A stretch of DNA of 64,000 bases from Kocuria varians (GCF_006539885.1 NZ_BJNW01000003.1:124001-188000), one strand, 5' to 3'; shown: positions 1-9,611, numbered from the stretch's first letter. A program made the numbers and translations. The notes: generated by a model not told the origin, from the letters alone.

Positions 1-382
1 GCGCTGAGACGGAGCGTGCGGAGTCCCCGGCGTCCGCGCGCTCTCCCGCCCCCGTTTCTCGCGGCAGACCCGCTCCCCTGGCCGCATCCGCACTCCTCAC
101 GCTGCACCCGTCCTCCCCACACGCACCGGGCGGACGCCCACTGAGGGTTGGTTAAGTTTTGATGACATCTGGCGCGGATCCCTGGCTGGCGCACAGCCGC
201 CGCGGATAGGCTCGAAGCAACTTCACGAGATGTGCCTGCGCGAGGGCGGCAAGCCCGCGCGCACCCAGAGCTCCAACTCGGCACACGCCAACCCTCGGTT
301 CAGGGGTGGATTGGATGACGAAGCGGCCGCGCCCACACCTGTGGTCCCGGCAAGCAACCAGGAAAATCAGAGGCCAGACATC
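1..382. other. Window edge and upstream region without a clear gene
   Basis: No confident gene is visible here. Plus-strand frame 3 is open from the window edge to a TAA at 153-155 and reads as an Ala/Pro/Arg/Ser-rich tail, so it could be the disordered C-terminus of a gene starting outside the window. Nothing in it is diagnostic. The rest is the upstream region of the small gene at 383 and holds no recognised RNA or repeat. Confidence 0.3.
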
Positions 383-679
383 ATGAACACCGCAGCACAG
401 ATCCCCCCTCGGACCGTCGAGACCACGGACACCGCCCGCGAGCAGTGGGTGGACGTCACCGTCCGCGCGGACACCATCCGCCACGTCGTCTCGATCACCG
501 AGCCGAACGGCCAGGCCCACGAGTACTTCGCGGACGACGTCCGCGAGGTCGCACTGGCCACCCAGCACACACGGGGCAGCGCCCAGTGGTGCGCCAAGTA
601 CCGTCGGCTCCTCGTCCCGGGTGCGTCCCGCGTGACCGGAGGAGCCCCCTTCTACAAGCTGGAGCCCATGCCCGCGTGA
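383..679 (+). CDS. Small hypothetical protein (98 aa)
   Basis: I do not recognise a family. The protein begins MNTAAQIPPR, is soluble and mixed in charge, and has no signal peptide or membrane segment. It has one cysteine in a QWCAKYRRLL stretch and ends FYKLEPMPA. The ATG at 383 is preceded by AGAGG about ten bases upstream. The frame is open further upstream, but that part is Arg/Pro-rich and looks non-coding. The gene stands alone, is followed by two GC-rich hairpins, and is convergent with the betaine operon. It could be a stress or regulatory accessory protein, but nothing in the sequence shows this. Confidence 0.55.
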   Translation: MNTAAQIPPRTVETTDTAREQWVDVTVRADTIRHVVSITEPNGQAHEYFADDVREVALATQHTRGSAQWCAKYRRLLVPGASRVTGGAPFYKLEPMPA

Positions 680-713
680 CCCGCGGCATCCGCTTCACCG
701 CGGGGCTCGAAGA

Positions 714-746
714 ACGGCCCGTCCGACCACCCGTCGGGCGGGCCGT
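714..746 (+). terminator. Intrinsic terminator-like hairpin after the small gene
   Basis: Arms ACGGCCCGTCCGAC and GTCGGGCGGGCCGT pair over 14 positions with one wobble and a 5-nt loop. No T-tract follows, as is common in high-GC actinobacteria. The position 35 nt after the stop suits termination of the plus-strand gene. Confidence 0.5.
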
Positions 747-756
747 CGTCGTGCCG

Positions 757-789
757 TGGTCGGGGCGGGCACGGAGCCCGCCCCGACCA
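757..789 (-). terminator. Hairpin ending the betTBA operon
   Basis: A perfect 14-bp stem, TGGTCGGGGCGGGC with its complement, encloses a 5-nt loop. It lies directly downstream of the betA stop on the minus strand and may act on both strands. There is no T-run. Confidence 0.55.
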
Positions 790-799
790 TCTCACCGCA

Positions 800-2380
800 T
801 CACGCTCCGGCGTGCTCCTCGGCGATCAGCTCCGCGGCCCGCTCACCGATCATGTAGACGGTGAGGTTGGGGTTCACGGTCACGAGCTCCGGCATGACGG
901 AGGCGTCCGCCACGCGCAGCCCGCTGACGCCCTTGACGCGCAGCTGCGGGTCCAGCGGGGACTCGGTGTCCTCCACCGGGCCCATGCGGCACGAGCCCGC
1001 CGGGTGGTACACGGTGTTGTGGGTGCGGCGGATGTAGTCGGCGATCTCCTCGTCGCTCTGCACGTCCTCGCCCGGGAACAGCTCCGTGCCGGCCCACGCG
1101 GACATGCCCTGCTGCGCCACGATCTCCCGTGCGCGGCGGATGCCCGCGGTCATGATCCGCATGTCGTAGCCCTCGGGATCGGTGAAGTAGCGGGGATCCA
1201 CACGGGGCTTGTCCCGGAAGTCCCGCGAGCGCAGCCGCACGGTGCCGCGGGAACGGGCGTGGGTGACGTTCGGGGTCAGGCAAAACGCGTTGTCCGCGGT
1301 GGGATAGCCCTGCCGGTAGGTGTGCATGTCGAAGTTCACGCTGCCGTAGTGCATCATCAGGTCCGGGCGGTCCAGGCCCTGGTCCACCTGGTCGAACACG
1401 CCGATCTCCCACCACTGGGTGGAGTCCTCGACCATCGGCTTCTTCGCCTCCCACTGGATCACCGCCTCCGGGTGGTCCTGCAGGTGCGATCCCACGCCCG
1501 GGGAGTCCACGAGCACGTCCACCCCCACCTCCGCGAGGTGCTCGGCGGGTCCGATGCCGGAGAGCATCAGCAGCTTGGGGGTGTCGATCGCACCGGCGGA
1601 GACGACCACCTCGCGGCGCGCGGAGATCACGTGCGCCTTGCCGAACGCGTTGTCCGTGACCTCCACACCGGCGGCGCGGCGGTTCTCGTCGAAGAGCACG
1701 CGCTTGACCTGGGTACCCGTGAGGATCGTGAGGTTCTCACGGTCCTGGGCGGGGTGCAGGTAGCTGACGGAGGAGGACGAGCGCGTGCCGTCCTCACGGG
1801 CGCTGATCTGGAAGAAGCTCGCGCCCTGGGTCACGGTCTTGCCGGTGTTGAAATCCGCGCGCGGGATGCCCGCCTGCTCGGCGGCCTCCAGCAGGGCGAC
1901 GCCGCTCGGGTCCGCCGGGGGCACGTTGCGCAGCCGCACGGGCCCGTCGTGGCCGTGGTGGCTGCCCGGGTCCTCGTTGTTCTCGAGCTTCTGGTAGAGC
2001 CGGAACGCCAGCTCGGAGTTCCAGCCGTCCGCCCCGTGCGTGGACTCCCACTCGTCGAGGTCCTCGCTCGGGGCCCAGAACGCGATGCACGAGTTGTGGG
2101 ACGAGCAGCCACCCAGCACCTTGGCGCGCGCCATGCGCATGAAGGAGTTGCCGTTCTCCTGCTCCTCCAGCGGGTAGTCCCAGTCGTGCCCGGACTCCAG
2201 CAGCTCCATCCAGCGGTTGAGCTGCAGCACCTCGGGGTAGCCGGCGTCGTGGTCGCCCGCCTCCAGCAGCGCCACGGACACGCTCGGGTCCTCGCTCAGG
2301 CGCGCGGCGACCACAGCGCCCGCGGAGCCTGCGCCCACCACCACGTAGTCGTACTCGGCCAGGGTGTTCTTCTCGCCCAT
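800..2380 (-). CDS. betA: Choline dehydrogenase-like GMC flavoprotein oxidoreductase
   Basis: Predicted FAD enzyme of the glucose-methanol-choline family that oxidises choline to betaine aldehyde. The N-terminus has the dinucleotide-binding GAGSAG at residues 16-21 and LLEAG after it. The first GMC signature region includes VLGGCSSHNSCIAFW, and the second reads SAGAIDTPKLLMLSGIGP. The C-terminal catalytic region has YHPAGSCRMG and VNPNLTVYMIGE. The 526-residue length fits (E. coli BetA is about 556). The ATG at 2380 has AAAGGAGA six bases upstream. It is the last gene of a betT-betB-betA run, which supports choline as substrate; other GMC alcohol dehydrogenases look similar, so specificity is inferred from context. 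Confidence 0.85.
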   Translation of the reverse strand: MGEKNTLAEYDYVVVGAGSAGAVVAARLSEDPSVSVALLEAGDHDAGYPEVLQLNRWMELLESGHDWDYPLEEQENGNSFMRMARAKVLGGCSSHNSCIAFWAPSEDLDEWESTHGADGWNSELAFRLYQKLENNEDPGSHHGHDGPVRLRNVPPADPSGVALLEAAEQAGIPRADFNTGKTVTQGASFFQISAREDGTRSSSSVSYLHPAQDRENLTILTGTQVKRVLFDENRRAAGVEVTDNAFGKAHVISARREVVVSAGAIDTPKLLMLSGIGPAEHLAEVGVDVLVDSPGVGSHLQDHPEAVIQWEAKKPMVEDSTQWWEIGVFDQVDQGLDRPDLMMHYGSVNFDMHTYRQGYPTADNAFCLTPNVTHARSRGTVRLRSRDFRDKPRVDPRYFTDPEGYDMRIMTAGIRRAREIVAQQGMSAWAGTELFPGEDVQSDEEIADYIRRTHNTVYHPAGSCRMGPVEDTESPLDPQLRVKGVSGLRVADASVMPELVTVNPNLTVYMIGERAAELIAEEHAGA

Positions 2381-2405
2381 GTGTTCTCCTTTCGATGGGG
2401 TGCTC

Positions 2406-2448
2406 GACGCCGCGTCCGCCCGTCAGCGGGCGGCACGGGCGCGGCGTC
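2406..2448 (-). other. Hairpin between betB and betA
   Basis: An outer stem GACGCCGCG/CGCGGCGTC (2406-2414 and 2440-2448) surrounds an inner stem CCGCCCG/CGGGCGG with a TCAG loop. It sits in the 113-nt gap between the two genes and could lower or stabilise downstream betA message. The right arm contains the recurrent GGCGTCGTCG motif. Confidence 0.45.
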
Positions 2449-2493
2449 GTCGGTCGTGGGCCGCGCGGGGACGGGCCCGGTGCGGCGGTGCGC

Positions 2494-3987
2494 TCAGTGC
2501 TGCGCGAACCACCCGGTCACGGCAGGTCGGACGTTCTGGTAGACGTGCTTGGTCTCCTGGTACTCCCCCAGCCCGTCGTGGCCGAGCTCGCGGCCCACGC
2601 CGGACTGCTTCATGCCGCCCCACTCCGCCTGCGGCAGGTAGGGGTGGAAGTCGTTGATCCACACGGTGCCGTGGCGAAGCTTCCCGGCCACGCGCTGGGA
2701 CTTGCCCGCGTCCTGGCTCCACACGGCGCCGGCCAGACCGTAGTAGGTGTCGTTGGCGATCGCCACGGCCTCCTCCTCGGTGCGGAAGGTCTCCACGGTC
2801 ACGGTGGGGCCGAAGGCCTCGTCGTGCACGCAGTCCATGTCCGGGGTGCACTCGTCGATCACCGTGGGCAGGTAGAAGAACCCCTTCTCCAGCTGCAGGG
2901 TGCCGTCCGCGGAGGGGCCCTCGGCGAAGCGGCCGCCGCAGCGGATGCGCGCGCCCTGCTCGCGGGCGCGCTCCACGTAGGCGTGCACCTTCTCCCGGTG
3001 CGCCTCGGAGATCAGGGCGCCGGTCTCGGCCTTCTCGTCGAAGGGCCCGCCCAGCAGGATGCCCTCTGCACGCGCCGCGAGGTCGCTCACGAACTTCCCC
3101 GCGATGGACTCCTCCACGACCAGCCGAGCACCGGCGGAGCAGACCTGCCCGGAGTGGACGAACGCCGCGTTCAGGGCGTTGTCCAGCGCGGCGTCGTAGT
3201 CCGCGTCCGCGAAGACCACGTTCGGGTTCTTGCCGCCCAGCTCCAGGGCCATCTTCTTGACGGTGGCCGCCGCCTCGCGGGCGATCACGCGCCCGGTCAC
3301 GAGACCGCCGGTGAAGGAGACCAGGTCCACGCGCGGGTCCGAGGACAGCGGGGCTCCCGCCTCCGCACCCGCACCCAGCACGAGGTTGGCCACCCCCGCG
3401 GGCAGCTCGAGCTCCTCCAGTACCTGCATCATGAGGATCGCGGTGTGCGGCGTGAGCTCCGCGGGCTTGAGCACGAACGTGTTGCCCGCGGCCAGCGCCG
3501 GGGCGATCTTCCACGCGGCCTGCAGCAGGGGGTAGTTCCACGGGGTGATCAGCCCGCACACGCCCACGGGCTCGTGGACCACGCGGCTGACGACGTCCGG
3601 GTTCCCGGCGTCCACCACGCGGCCTGCATCCTCCGCGGCGATCTTGCCGAAGTGCTCGAAGCAGTCCGCGATGTCCGACATGTCCTGGCGGGACTCGTCG
3701 ATGCGCTTGCCGGTGTCGAGGGACTCCGCGCGGGCGAACTCCTCGGAGCGCTCCCGCAGCCGGGCCGCGACGCGCAGCAGGAAGCTGCCGCGCTCCCCTG
3801 CGGGGACGCCGGACCAGCGGCCGTCGTCGAAGGCCACGCGGGCGGCACCGATCGCGCGCTCGGTGTCCTCACGAGTGGCCTCGGCGACGACGGCGACCTC
3901 GCTGCCGTCCGCGGGGCACGTGATGGTGCGGGTGCCGCCCTGCAGGGCGGGAACCCACTGGCCGTCGATGTACAGGGTGTTGCTCAT
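2494..3987 (-). CDS. betB: Betaine-aldehyde dehydrogenase
   Basis: NAD(P)-dependent aldehyde dehydrogenase that should convert betaine aldehyde to glycine betaine. The 497-residue protein starts MSNTLYIDGQWVPA. It has the cofactor-binding TPWNYPLLQAAWK region, the general-base motif LELGGKN and the catalytic cysteine in GQVCSAG. The nucleotide-loop region reads SFTGGLVTG where most relatives have FTGS. The ATG at 3985-3987 overlaps the betT stop by four bases (ATGA), indicating translational coupling; an in-frame open stretch upstream is only the shadow of betT. Family membership is clear, and the substrate is inferred from betA and betT. Confidence 0.9.
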   Translation of the reverse strand: MSNTLYIDGQWVPALQGGTRTITCPADGSEVAVVAEATREDTERAIGAARVAFDDGRWSGVPAGERGSFLLRVAARLRERSEEFARAESLDTGKRIDESRQDMSDIADCFEHFGKIAAEDAGRVVDAGNPDVVSRVVHEPVGVCGLITPWNYPLLQAAWKIAPALAAGNTFVLKPAELTPHTAILMMQVLEELELPAGVANLVLGAGAEAGAPLSSDPRVDLVSFTGGLVTGRVIAREAAATVKKMALELGGKNPNVVFADADYDAALDNALNAAFVHSGQVCSAGARLVVEESIAGKFVSDLAARAEGILLGGPFDEKAETGALISEAHREKVHAYVERAREQGARIRCGGRFAEGPSADGTLQLEKGFFYLPTVIDECTPDMDCVHDEAFGPTVTVETFRTEEEAVAIANDTYYGLAGAVWSQDAGKSQRVAGKLRHGTVWINDFHPYLPQAEWGGMKQSGVGRELGHDGLGEYQETKHVYQNVRPAVTGWFAQH

Positions 3988-6137
3988 GGTGCGTCCTCCT
4001 TGGTCGGTGCACCCTCGGCCCACACACCCGTCTCGGCCGTGGGGAGGCCGATCTGGGTGCTGCCGGGGTGCTCGTGGTTCAGTCGGATGAATTCGAGGTG
4101 GCGCTCGTAGCAGTCCAGGGCGTCGTTGATCAGCTGCTCCGAGGTGTAGCCCAGGACGTCGTAGCCGAGCGAACCCGTGGCCGTGAAGACCTCCAGGCGG
4201 TAGTACCGGTCCGAGTCCGGGTTGGTGCGGAAGCCGCCGAAGCCCGGGGTGGGGAACGCCACGGGGTGGATGCGGTACAGGAAGTCCCGCTCGGGGGCGA
4301 GGTCCACGTGCAGGCTGGTCTGCTGCAGCGCGGGGTTCTCCTCCACCGGCACGGTCTCCACCGTGACCGCCACCCCTGACTCGCGGATCTCCGCCGCGAG
4401 GGTCTCCAGGGCGGGGGCCGCCACGTCCTTGACGTAGCGCTGCGCGGCGCGCGGACCGGGGTACGCCCCGAGGCGCGACAGGCGCGAGCGCCAGTGCGTG
4501 TCCCTGCCGGTGCGCCCGGCCACCGCCGAACGGCTGGCCACGGCGCCGGACTCCGCGGTGCTGACCTCCACGCGCAGTGCGCGCCACAGGCCCACCATGA
4601 TCAGGTACATGACCACCGAGAACGGCAACCCCATGATCAGGGTGGCGTTCTGCAGCGTGGTGACACCGCCCACCAGCAGCATGGCCAGGGTCAGCACGCC
4701 GGTGGTCACGGCCCAGAACACACGCAGCCACTTGGGGCCGTCCTGGTTCGGGTCCTCGATCCTGGACGTGAAGTTGCTCATGACCAGGGCGCCGGAGTCC
4801 GCGGAGGTCACGTAGAACAGCAGCCCGGTGAAGGTGGCGATCGCGGCGGCCACGGTGGCGCCGGGGTACTGCTCCAGCAGGGAGTAGAACGCACGCTCCG
4901 GGGTGTTCATGGCCACGTCCCCGAACTCCGTGTTGCCTCCCACCACGATGTCCAGTGCGGAGTTTCCGAAGATCGAGATCCACAGCAGGATGAACGCGAA
5001 CGGGACCGTCATGGTGCCCACCACGAACTGGCGCAGCGTGCGCCCGCGGGAGATCCGCGCCAGGAAGAGCCCCACGAAGGGCGCCCACGCGATCCACCAG
5101 GCCCAGAAGAACAGCGTCCAGGTGCTCATCCACTCCTGGGGCGCCTCGAAGGCGAACGTGTTCAGGGTCATCCCCGGGAAGCGGGAGACGAAGTCCCCGA
5201 TGTTCATCACGATCGCGTCCAGCAGGAACGCCGTGCGCCCCGCCACGAGCACGTAGAGCATGAGGCCGATGGCCAGGATGATGTTCAGCTCGGACAGCCG
5301 CCGGATGCCCTTGTCCACGCCGGAGACGCACGAGACGACCGCCATGCCCACGCCCACGGCGATCAGGGCGGACTGCACGGCCAGGTTCTCGGGCACCCCG
5401 AAGAGCGTCTTGAGACCGTAGTTCAGCTGCACCACACCGATGCCCAGCGAGGTGGCCACGCCGAAGACGGTGCCGAGCAGCGCGGCGGTGTCCACGGCGT
5501 CGCCCGCGGCACCGTGGATGCGGCGCCCCAGCAGGGGGTACAGCGCGGAGCGGATGCTCAGGGGCATCCCGAAACGGTAGGCGAAGTACCCGAAGGCCAT
5601 GCCCATGAGGGCGTACATGGCCCAGCCCGTGATCCCGTAGTGGAACAGGGTCCACACCACGGCCTGCCGGGCGGCCTCCATGTTCTGGCCGTCCCCCGAG
5701 GGCGGCGCGAAGTACTGGCTCACCGGCTCGGAGACGGAGAAGAACATCAGGTCCACGCCGATCCCGGCCGCGAAGAGCATGGCCGTCCACGTGAAGATGT
5801 TGAACTGCGGGCGGGCGTGGTCCGGGCCCATCCGCACCTTTCCGCCGCGGCTCGCCGCCACCATGACCACGAACACGATCACCAGGGTCGCGGTGAGGAT
5901 GTAGAACCAGCCGAGACGCGAGGCCACCCACGCCACCACACCGGCGATCACGGCGTCGGCCTGGGCCGGGGCCAGGATGGCCCACGCGGACAGCGCCACG
6001 ATGGCGGTGCCCGCAGCGATCAGGACCCGCCAGTTCACGGGCAGCTTGGGCACCGTTGCCGGGTTCGACGGCGCGCCGTGCGCGGCGGGGGTGGTGGAGC
6101 CGGAGTGCTCCGGCGGGGCGATCGAGGCGTCGTTCAC
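3984..6137 (-). CDS. betT: BCCT-family choline/betaine transporter
   Basis: A 717-residue secondary transporter of the betaine-carnitine-choline family, predicted to import choline with protons or sodium. About twelve membrane segments span residues 35-545. The diagnostic BCCT stretch lies at about 341-372 and contains FFWAWWIAWAPFVGLF followed by ARISRGRTLRQ; an early AGIGVDLMFFSVSEPV is also typical. A long hydrophilic C-terminus of about 170 residues follows, as in osmotically tuned BetT proteins. The start is GTG at 6137 with only a weak GGAGAA upstream, so a nearby start is possible. First gene of the operon; a small palindrome lies 57-68 bases upstream. Confidence 0.9.
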   Translation of the reverse strand: MNDASIAPPEHSGSTTPAAHGAPSNPATVPKLPVNWRVLIAAGTAIVALSAWAILAPAQADAVIAGVVAWVASRLGWFYILTATLVIVFVVMVAASRGGKVRMGPDHARPQFNIFTWTAMLFAAGIGVDLMFFSVSEPVSQYFAPPSGDGQNMEAARQAVVWTLFHYGITGWAMYALMGMAFGYFAYRFGMPLSIRSALYPLLGRRIHGAAGDAVDTAALLGTVFGVATSLGIGVVQLNYGLKTLFGVPENLAVQSALIAVGVGMAVVSCVSGVDKGIRRLSELNIILAIGLMLYVLVAGRTAFLLDAIVMNIGDFVSRFPGMTLNTFAFEAPQEWMSTWTLFFWAWWIAWAPFVGLFLARISRGRTLRQFVVGTMTVPFAFILLWISIFGNSALDIVVGGNTEFGDVAMNTPERAFYSLLEQYPGATVAAAIATFTGLLFYVTSADSGALVMSNFTSRIEDPNQDGPKWLRVFWAVTTGVLTLAMLLVGGVTTLQNATLIMGLPFSVVMYLIMVGLWRALRVEVSTAESGAVASRSAVAGRTGRDTHWRSRLSRLGAYPGPRAAQRYVKDVAAPALETLAAEIRESGVAVTVETVPVEENPALQQTSLHVDLAPERDFLYRIHPVAFPTPGFGGFRTNPDSDRYYRLEVFTATGSLGYDVLGYTSEQLINDALDCYERHLEFIRLNHEHPGSTQIGLPTAETGVWAEGAPTKEDAP

Positions 6138-6193
6138 GGGTCGGTTCGCTTCTCCGGGCCTGACGAGGTGGGCCCTGGGTCGAGGCGTCTGCT

Positions 6194-6205
6194 TACCGCT
6201 CGGTA
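6194..6205. promoter_or_regulatory. Operator-like palindrome upstream of betT
   Basis: TACCG-CT-CGGTA is a perfect 12-bp inverted repeat. Sites of the form ACCG-N2-CGGT are typical of TetR-family repressors, and BetI, the usual bet regulator, is a TetR protein. No TetR gene lies beside the operon, so any regulator acts from elsewhere. The assignment is inference from motif shape. Confidence 0.4.
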
Positions 6206-6294
6206 GTCATCGGCGGCCCTCCCACTGTAGGGGACGAGGAGCACGGGCGACGACGCCGAGGGGGTGGCACCCCCGCCAGGCCGCCGCCCGCGGG

Positions 6295-9200
6295 TCAGCC
6301 CAGCAGCTTGGCCACGAGGGCGGCCGCGAACTCCTCGGAGACGTCACCGTAGTTGAGGGAGAAGTCCTCGTCCACCAGGGTGGGCAGCAGCCCGGAGCAC
6401 AACACGGCCGCGCGTCCGTAGAGCCCGGGCAGCGCGGCACCGATGGGCACCGAGAGCAGCCGCAGCTCGGGGTCGTAGCTCACGAGGGCCACCCCGGTCT
6501 CGCCCGCCACCACATGCTTGCCCAGGTTGGACGAGACCGAGCGGGCGTGCCCCGAGGCCACGTCCTCCACCGTGCGGTACGCGTAGCGCGTCTTGTGGTG
6601 GTGGTTGATCCGGTACAGCCCCGGCTGGTTGCGGTCCTCCGTGTGCTCCCAGGTGGCGTCCTGGGGCACGAACCGCTCGGCCACGCCGTTGTACTGCATC
6701 TCGCGGCGGGGCAGCGCGGCAACCACCGAGGACAGCGGCGGCAGCGTGTCGAGCATGACGGGCCCGGCGTCGTAGACCACGTCGCACATGCCGCTGGGCA
6801 GCGCCTTGCTGAGGACCTCGAGATCCACGTCCTGGAGCATGGTGGTCGCGTGGTCCTCCGGGGAGAGCACGACGACGTCGCCGCCCTGGGCGGCCACGGC
6901 CGTGGTCACGGCGTCCTCCTGCTCCGTCTTCCACCCGCCGGTGAGCAGCACGGAGCCGTCCACGAGCTGGGTGAGCGCCGGGGAGCACACCTGCCAGCGG
7001 CGCACCGTCCAGTTCTCGTCGCGGGTCACCTCCAGGAAGCCGAGGGCCTGCAGGTGGCCCACGAACCACTCCTCGAAGCGCTCGGAGTCCTCGAGCTGGC
7101 GCGCCACGATCGACAGGCTCGAGCGCTTCCCGCCGCCCAGGAACGTCAGCGCGTCCTTCAGCGGCGCCCACGAGCCGGGGTACTCCCCCTCGTCCGGGCC
7201 GATGAACTGCAGGGCCTCCACGGAGCCGGTCTGCCCGACCGCGGAGAGCTTGGTCAGCCGACCGGGGTAGCGCTTGGTGAGGCCGCAGAACTTGCAGCGC
7301 CCGAACACCCACGGGGCCTTCGCCTTGGGGTCCATGGGGGGCAGGACCACCTTGTGCTTGCCCGTGACCATGCAGGAGACGTCCGGGGCCGTCGGCAGCT
7401 CGTTGCTGCGCTCGGGGAACATCTGGCCCTCGGCCGACTCCCATCCCGGGACCTCGGGCACCTCGGCCACCGCCGTGGCGTCCTCGTCCTGCTCCCACGG
7501 GTCCATGTTGTCGAAGGAGCCCTGCACGTACTCGTCCGGGATCTCGTCGCGGGTGACGGCGGTGACGGGCCACAGCGGCTCCTGCGCCACGTGCACCATC
7601 TCGCCCTCGTAGCCCAGCGAGCGCTGGGTGATGTAGTACGAGCTGTCCCGTACGCGGAACTCGAGGCGCTGCTTGACGGTGCGCCCGGCGCGCAGCACGA
7701 GCGTGTAGTCGTTGGGCTTGAGCCGGCCGTCCGGCAGGGCGAGCTCGGTGCGGCCCAGGCTGACCTGGAACGGCGGCACGCGCGGCGGGGTCAGCTTGGT
7801 GCTCACGAGCTTGAAGGAGTGCGGGTTGCGCCACTCGCACTCGACCGACAGCGGGTCGTCGCTGTCCGAGGTGACGGTCAGCTGGGGCGGGCGCAGCGCG
7901 GAGAAGCGCTCCACGTCCCCCGGGATCCGCAGCCCACCGGACAGGGTCATGGCGGGCACCAGGCGCGGGACGAGCGCGGAGAAGTTGTCGTTGACCGTGA
8001 GGGCGGGATCGCCGGCGCGCAGCACCTGGACGTCGTCGAAGAGCACCCAGCCCTCGGCCACACCGTTCTCGCCGGGGCCCACCACGCGGTAGTCCGGGGA
8101 GGCGGAGTCGTCCAGGATCGCGCGGATCTGGTCCACCCACTCCGGCTGGTCGCGCACCATGATCCGGCACGGCCACGCCGCGGGCACGTGGTCCACGGAC
8201 AGGAACGTGTCCGAGTACGCGTCTTTGGCGAAGACGACGACGGGGCGCGGGTTGCGCGTGAGCGTCAGGTCCCCCGCGGTCACCGTGAGCTGCCCCGAGA
8301 GCAGGGTGTCGTTGGTCATCCGGGCGTTGTACGCGGAGATCCCCAGGAAGGCGTCCCCGATGTAGGACAGGAACATGGTGCGCGGCCCGGCGGTGGTGTC
8401 CAGATCCACCTCGCGGCCGGGCACCAGGCGCTTGGGCACCACGAAGCCGAGCTCGTAGACCGGGTTGCCCACGTAGTCGGTGCCGTCGCTCAGGGACAGC
8501 TCGGGGCTGCGCGTGCCGAGGTGCCGGGTGCCGCGCGTGGCCGCCGCGGCGTCGTCGTCCGGCGCGGACTCCCACGCCGCGAGCTGCGCGAGCGCCACCT
8601 GCAGGGCGGGATCGCGCGTGAGCGGGTTCGCCCAGATGCTGCGCATGCCCTTGGACACGTCCGTGTCCGCGATGTCGAGCCAGAAGTCGATGTAGATGCC
8701 GAGCTCGCCGGCGCTCAAGCCCTGGGCAGTGGTCAGCTCCAGGTCCTCGAACATCTGGTGCAGCTGGCGCAGCTCCGAGGGGCCGAAGAGCGTCTGGGAC
8801 AGGGCGAGACCCACGGGGCGGTGGTTCACCGCATAGGCCGAGGGCAGCCCGAGCTGGCCGTCGAACGCCTCGAGCCAGTACCGCAGCGCGTCCCAGTACG
8901 TCTCGGAGTCCTTGCGCACGGAGGCCTCGAGCGTCTTGACGTTGTCCTGCCCCGCCTGCAGCAGCACGGCGAGCGGGAGGTAGAAGCTGGAGACCGAGCG
9001 CTTGCCCGTGCGGGCCGCGAGCGCGGACATGTGCCGCCCGGCGAGGGACAGCAGGGCCAGCAGCGCCACGATGGGCGGCGGGCCGATCTTCGTGAGGTCC
9101 CCGAGCTGGCGCCGGGACATCCGGTACCAGACCTCGGTGAGCTTGTTGAAGGCGTCGAACACGGAGCGGCGGGAGCCGTCCGTCACCAGCAGGGGCGTCA

Positions 9201-9423
9201 CGGAGTCCGCGAGCGCCCGCAGCGTGGCGGGTCCATCCAGGCCGAACTCCGAGCCAATCTGCTCGAGCATCTTCTCGTCCAGGTCCAGCTGGACGAGCTC
9301 CCCGGCGCACCGGGGACCGAAGAACGCCCGCGCCACGGCGTCGTTCCAGCGCAGGTACTCGACCTCCTGCGGTCCGGATGCAATTGCGTGGTCCCCCGTG
9401 TGGAAACCGGCAGCGTCAGCCAC
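6295..9423 (-). CDS. Large uncharacterised protein with possible zinc site, divergent partner of SNF2 ATPase
   Basis: I do not recognise this 1042-residue protein. The first 270 residues look mainly helical, residues 300-640 look beta-rich, and a C-terminal part near 760-1042 looks mixed. A possible metal site combines a CMVTGKH element near residue 684 with GRCKFCGLTKRYP near 709. There is no signal peptide, membrane helix, Walker A motif, or nuclease or protease motif that I can identify. The GTG start at 9423 is supported by GGAGGA just upstream. It is transcribed away from the SNF2-type gene at 9612 across a 188-bp gap, so the two probably act together, perhaps in DNA transactions or defence. 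That role is inference. Confidence 0.75.
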   Translation of the reverse strand: MADAAGFHTGDHAIASGPQEVEYLRWNDAVARAFFGPRCAGELVQLDLDEKMLEQIGSEFGLDGPATLRALADSVTPLLVTDGSRRSVFDAFNKLTEVWYRMSRRQLGDLTKIGPPPIVALLALLSLAGRHMSALAARTGKRSVSSFYLPLAVLLQAGQDNVKTLEASVRKDSETYWDALRYWLEAFDGQLGLPSAYAVNHRPVGLALSQTLFGPSELRQLHQMFEDLELTTAQGLSAGELGIYIDFWLDIADTDVSKGMRSIWANPLTRDPALQVALAQLAAWESAPDDDAAAATRGTRHLGTRSPELSLSDGTDYVGNPVYELGFVVPKRLVPGREVDLDTTAGPRTMFLSYIGDAFLGISAYNARMTNDTLLSGQLTVTAGDLTLTRNPRPVVVFAKDAYSDTFLSVDHVPAAWPCRIMVRDQPEWVDQIRAILDDSASPDYRVVGPGENGVAEGWVLFDDVQVLRAGDPALTVNDNFSALVPRLVPAMTLSGGLRIPGDVERFSALRPPQLTVTSDSDDPLSVECEWRNPHSFKLVSTKLTPPRVPPFQVSLGRTELALPDGRLKPNDYTLVLRAGRTVKQRLEFRVRDSSYYITQRSLGYEGEMVHVAQEPLWPVTAVTRDEIPDEYVQGSFDNMDPWEQDEDATAVAEVPEVPGWESAEGQMFPERSNELPTAPDVSCMVTGKHKVVLPPMDPKAKAPWVFGRCKFCGLTKRYPGRLTKLSAVGQTGSVEALQFIGPDEGEYPGSWAPLKDALTFLGGGKRSSLSIVARQLEDSERFEEWFVGHLQALGFLEVTRDENWTVRRWQVCSPALTQLVDGSVLLTGGWKTEQEDAVTTAVAAQGGDVVVLSPEDHATTMLQDVDLEVLSKALPSGMCDVVYDAGPVMLDTLPPLSSVVAALPRREMQYNGVAERFVPQDATWEHTEDRNQPGLYRINHHHKTRYAYRTVEDVASGHARSVSSNLGKHVVAGETGVALVSYDPELRLLSVPIGAALPGLYGRAAVLCSGLLPTLVDEDFSLNYGDVSEEFAAALVAKLLG

Positions 9424-9598
9424 AAATCCTCCGTCTGCGCCGGGTGGCGCTCCGTGGTCATCACAGTCTCGTCAATTGTAGTGACCCCGGGTGGCCGCTT
9501 CCGCTGCGCCGGGCGCCGCAGTCGTCCCCCCTCCCGGGGACGACGACGCCGCGCGGGCACCGCGGCACCCGCCCCGCGGCGGTGTCGGGAGCGGGCGG

Positions 9599-9604
9599 TA
9601 CGGT
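9599..9604 (+). promoter_or_regulatory. Candidate -10 of leaderless SNF2 gene
   Basis: TACGGT fits TANNNT and lies seven bases before the ATG at 9612. This spacing suggests transcription begins at or next to the start codon. No convincing Shine-Dalgarno sequence is present. Confidence 0.4.
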
Positions 9605-9611
9605 AGACGCC

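Noticed and set aside
2494..5985. Single 1163-codon frame joining betB to upstream sequence
   Set aside because: The N-terminal part is an Arg/Gly/His-rich shadow of betT; the true betB start is the ATG overlapping the betT stop.
5977..9606. Very long plus-strand frame opposite the 1042-aa gene
   Set aside because: His/Arg/Gly/Val-rich antisense shadow typical of high-GC genes, with no motifs.
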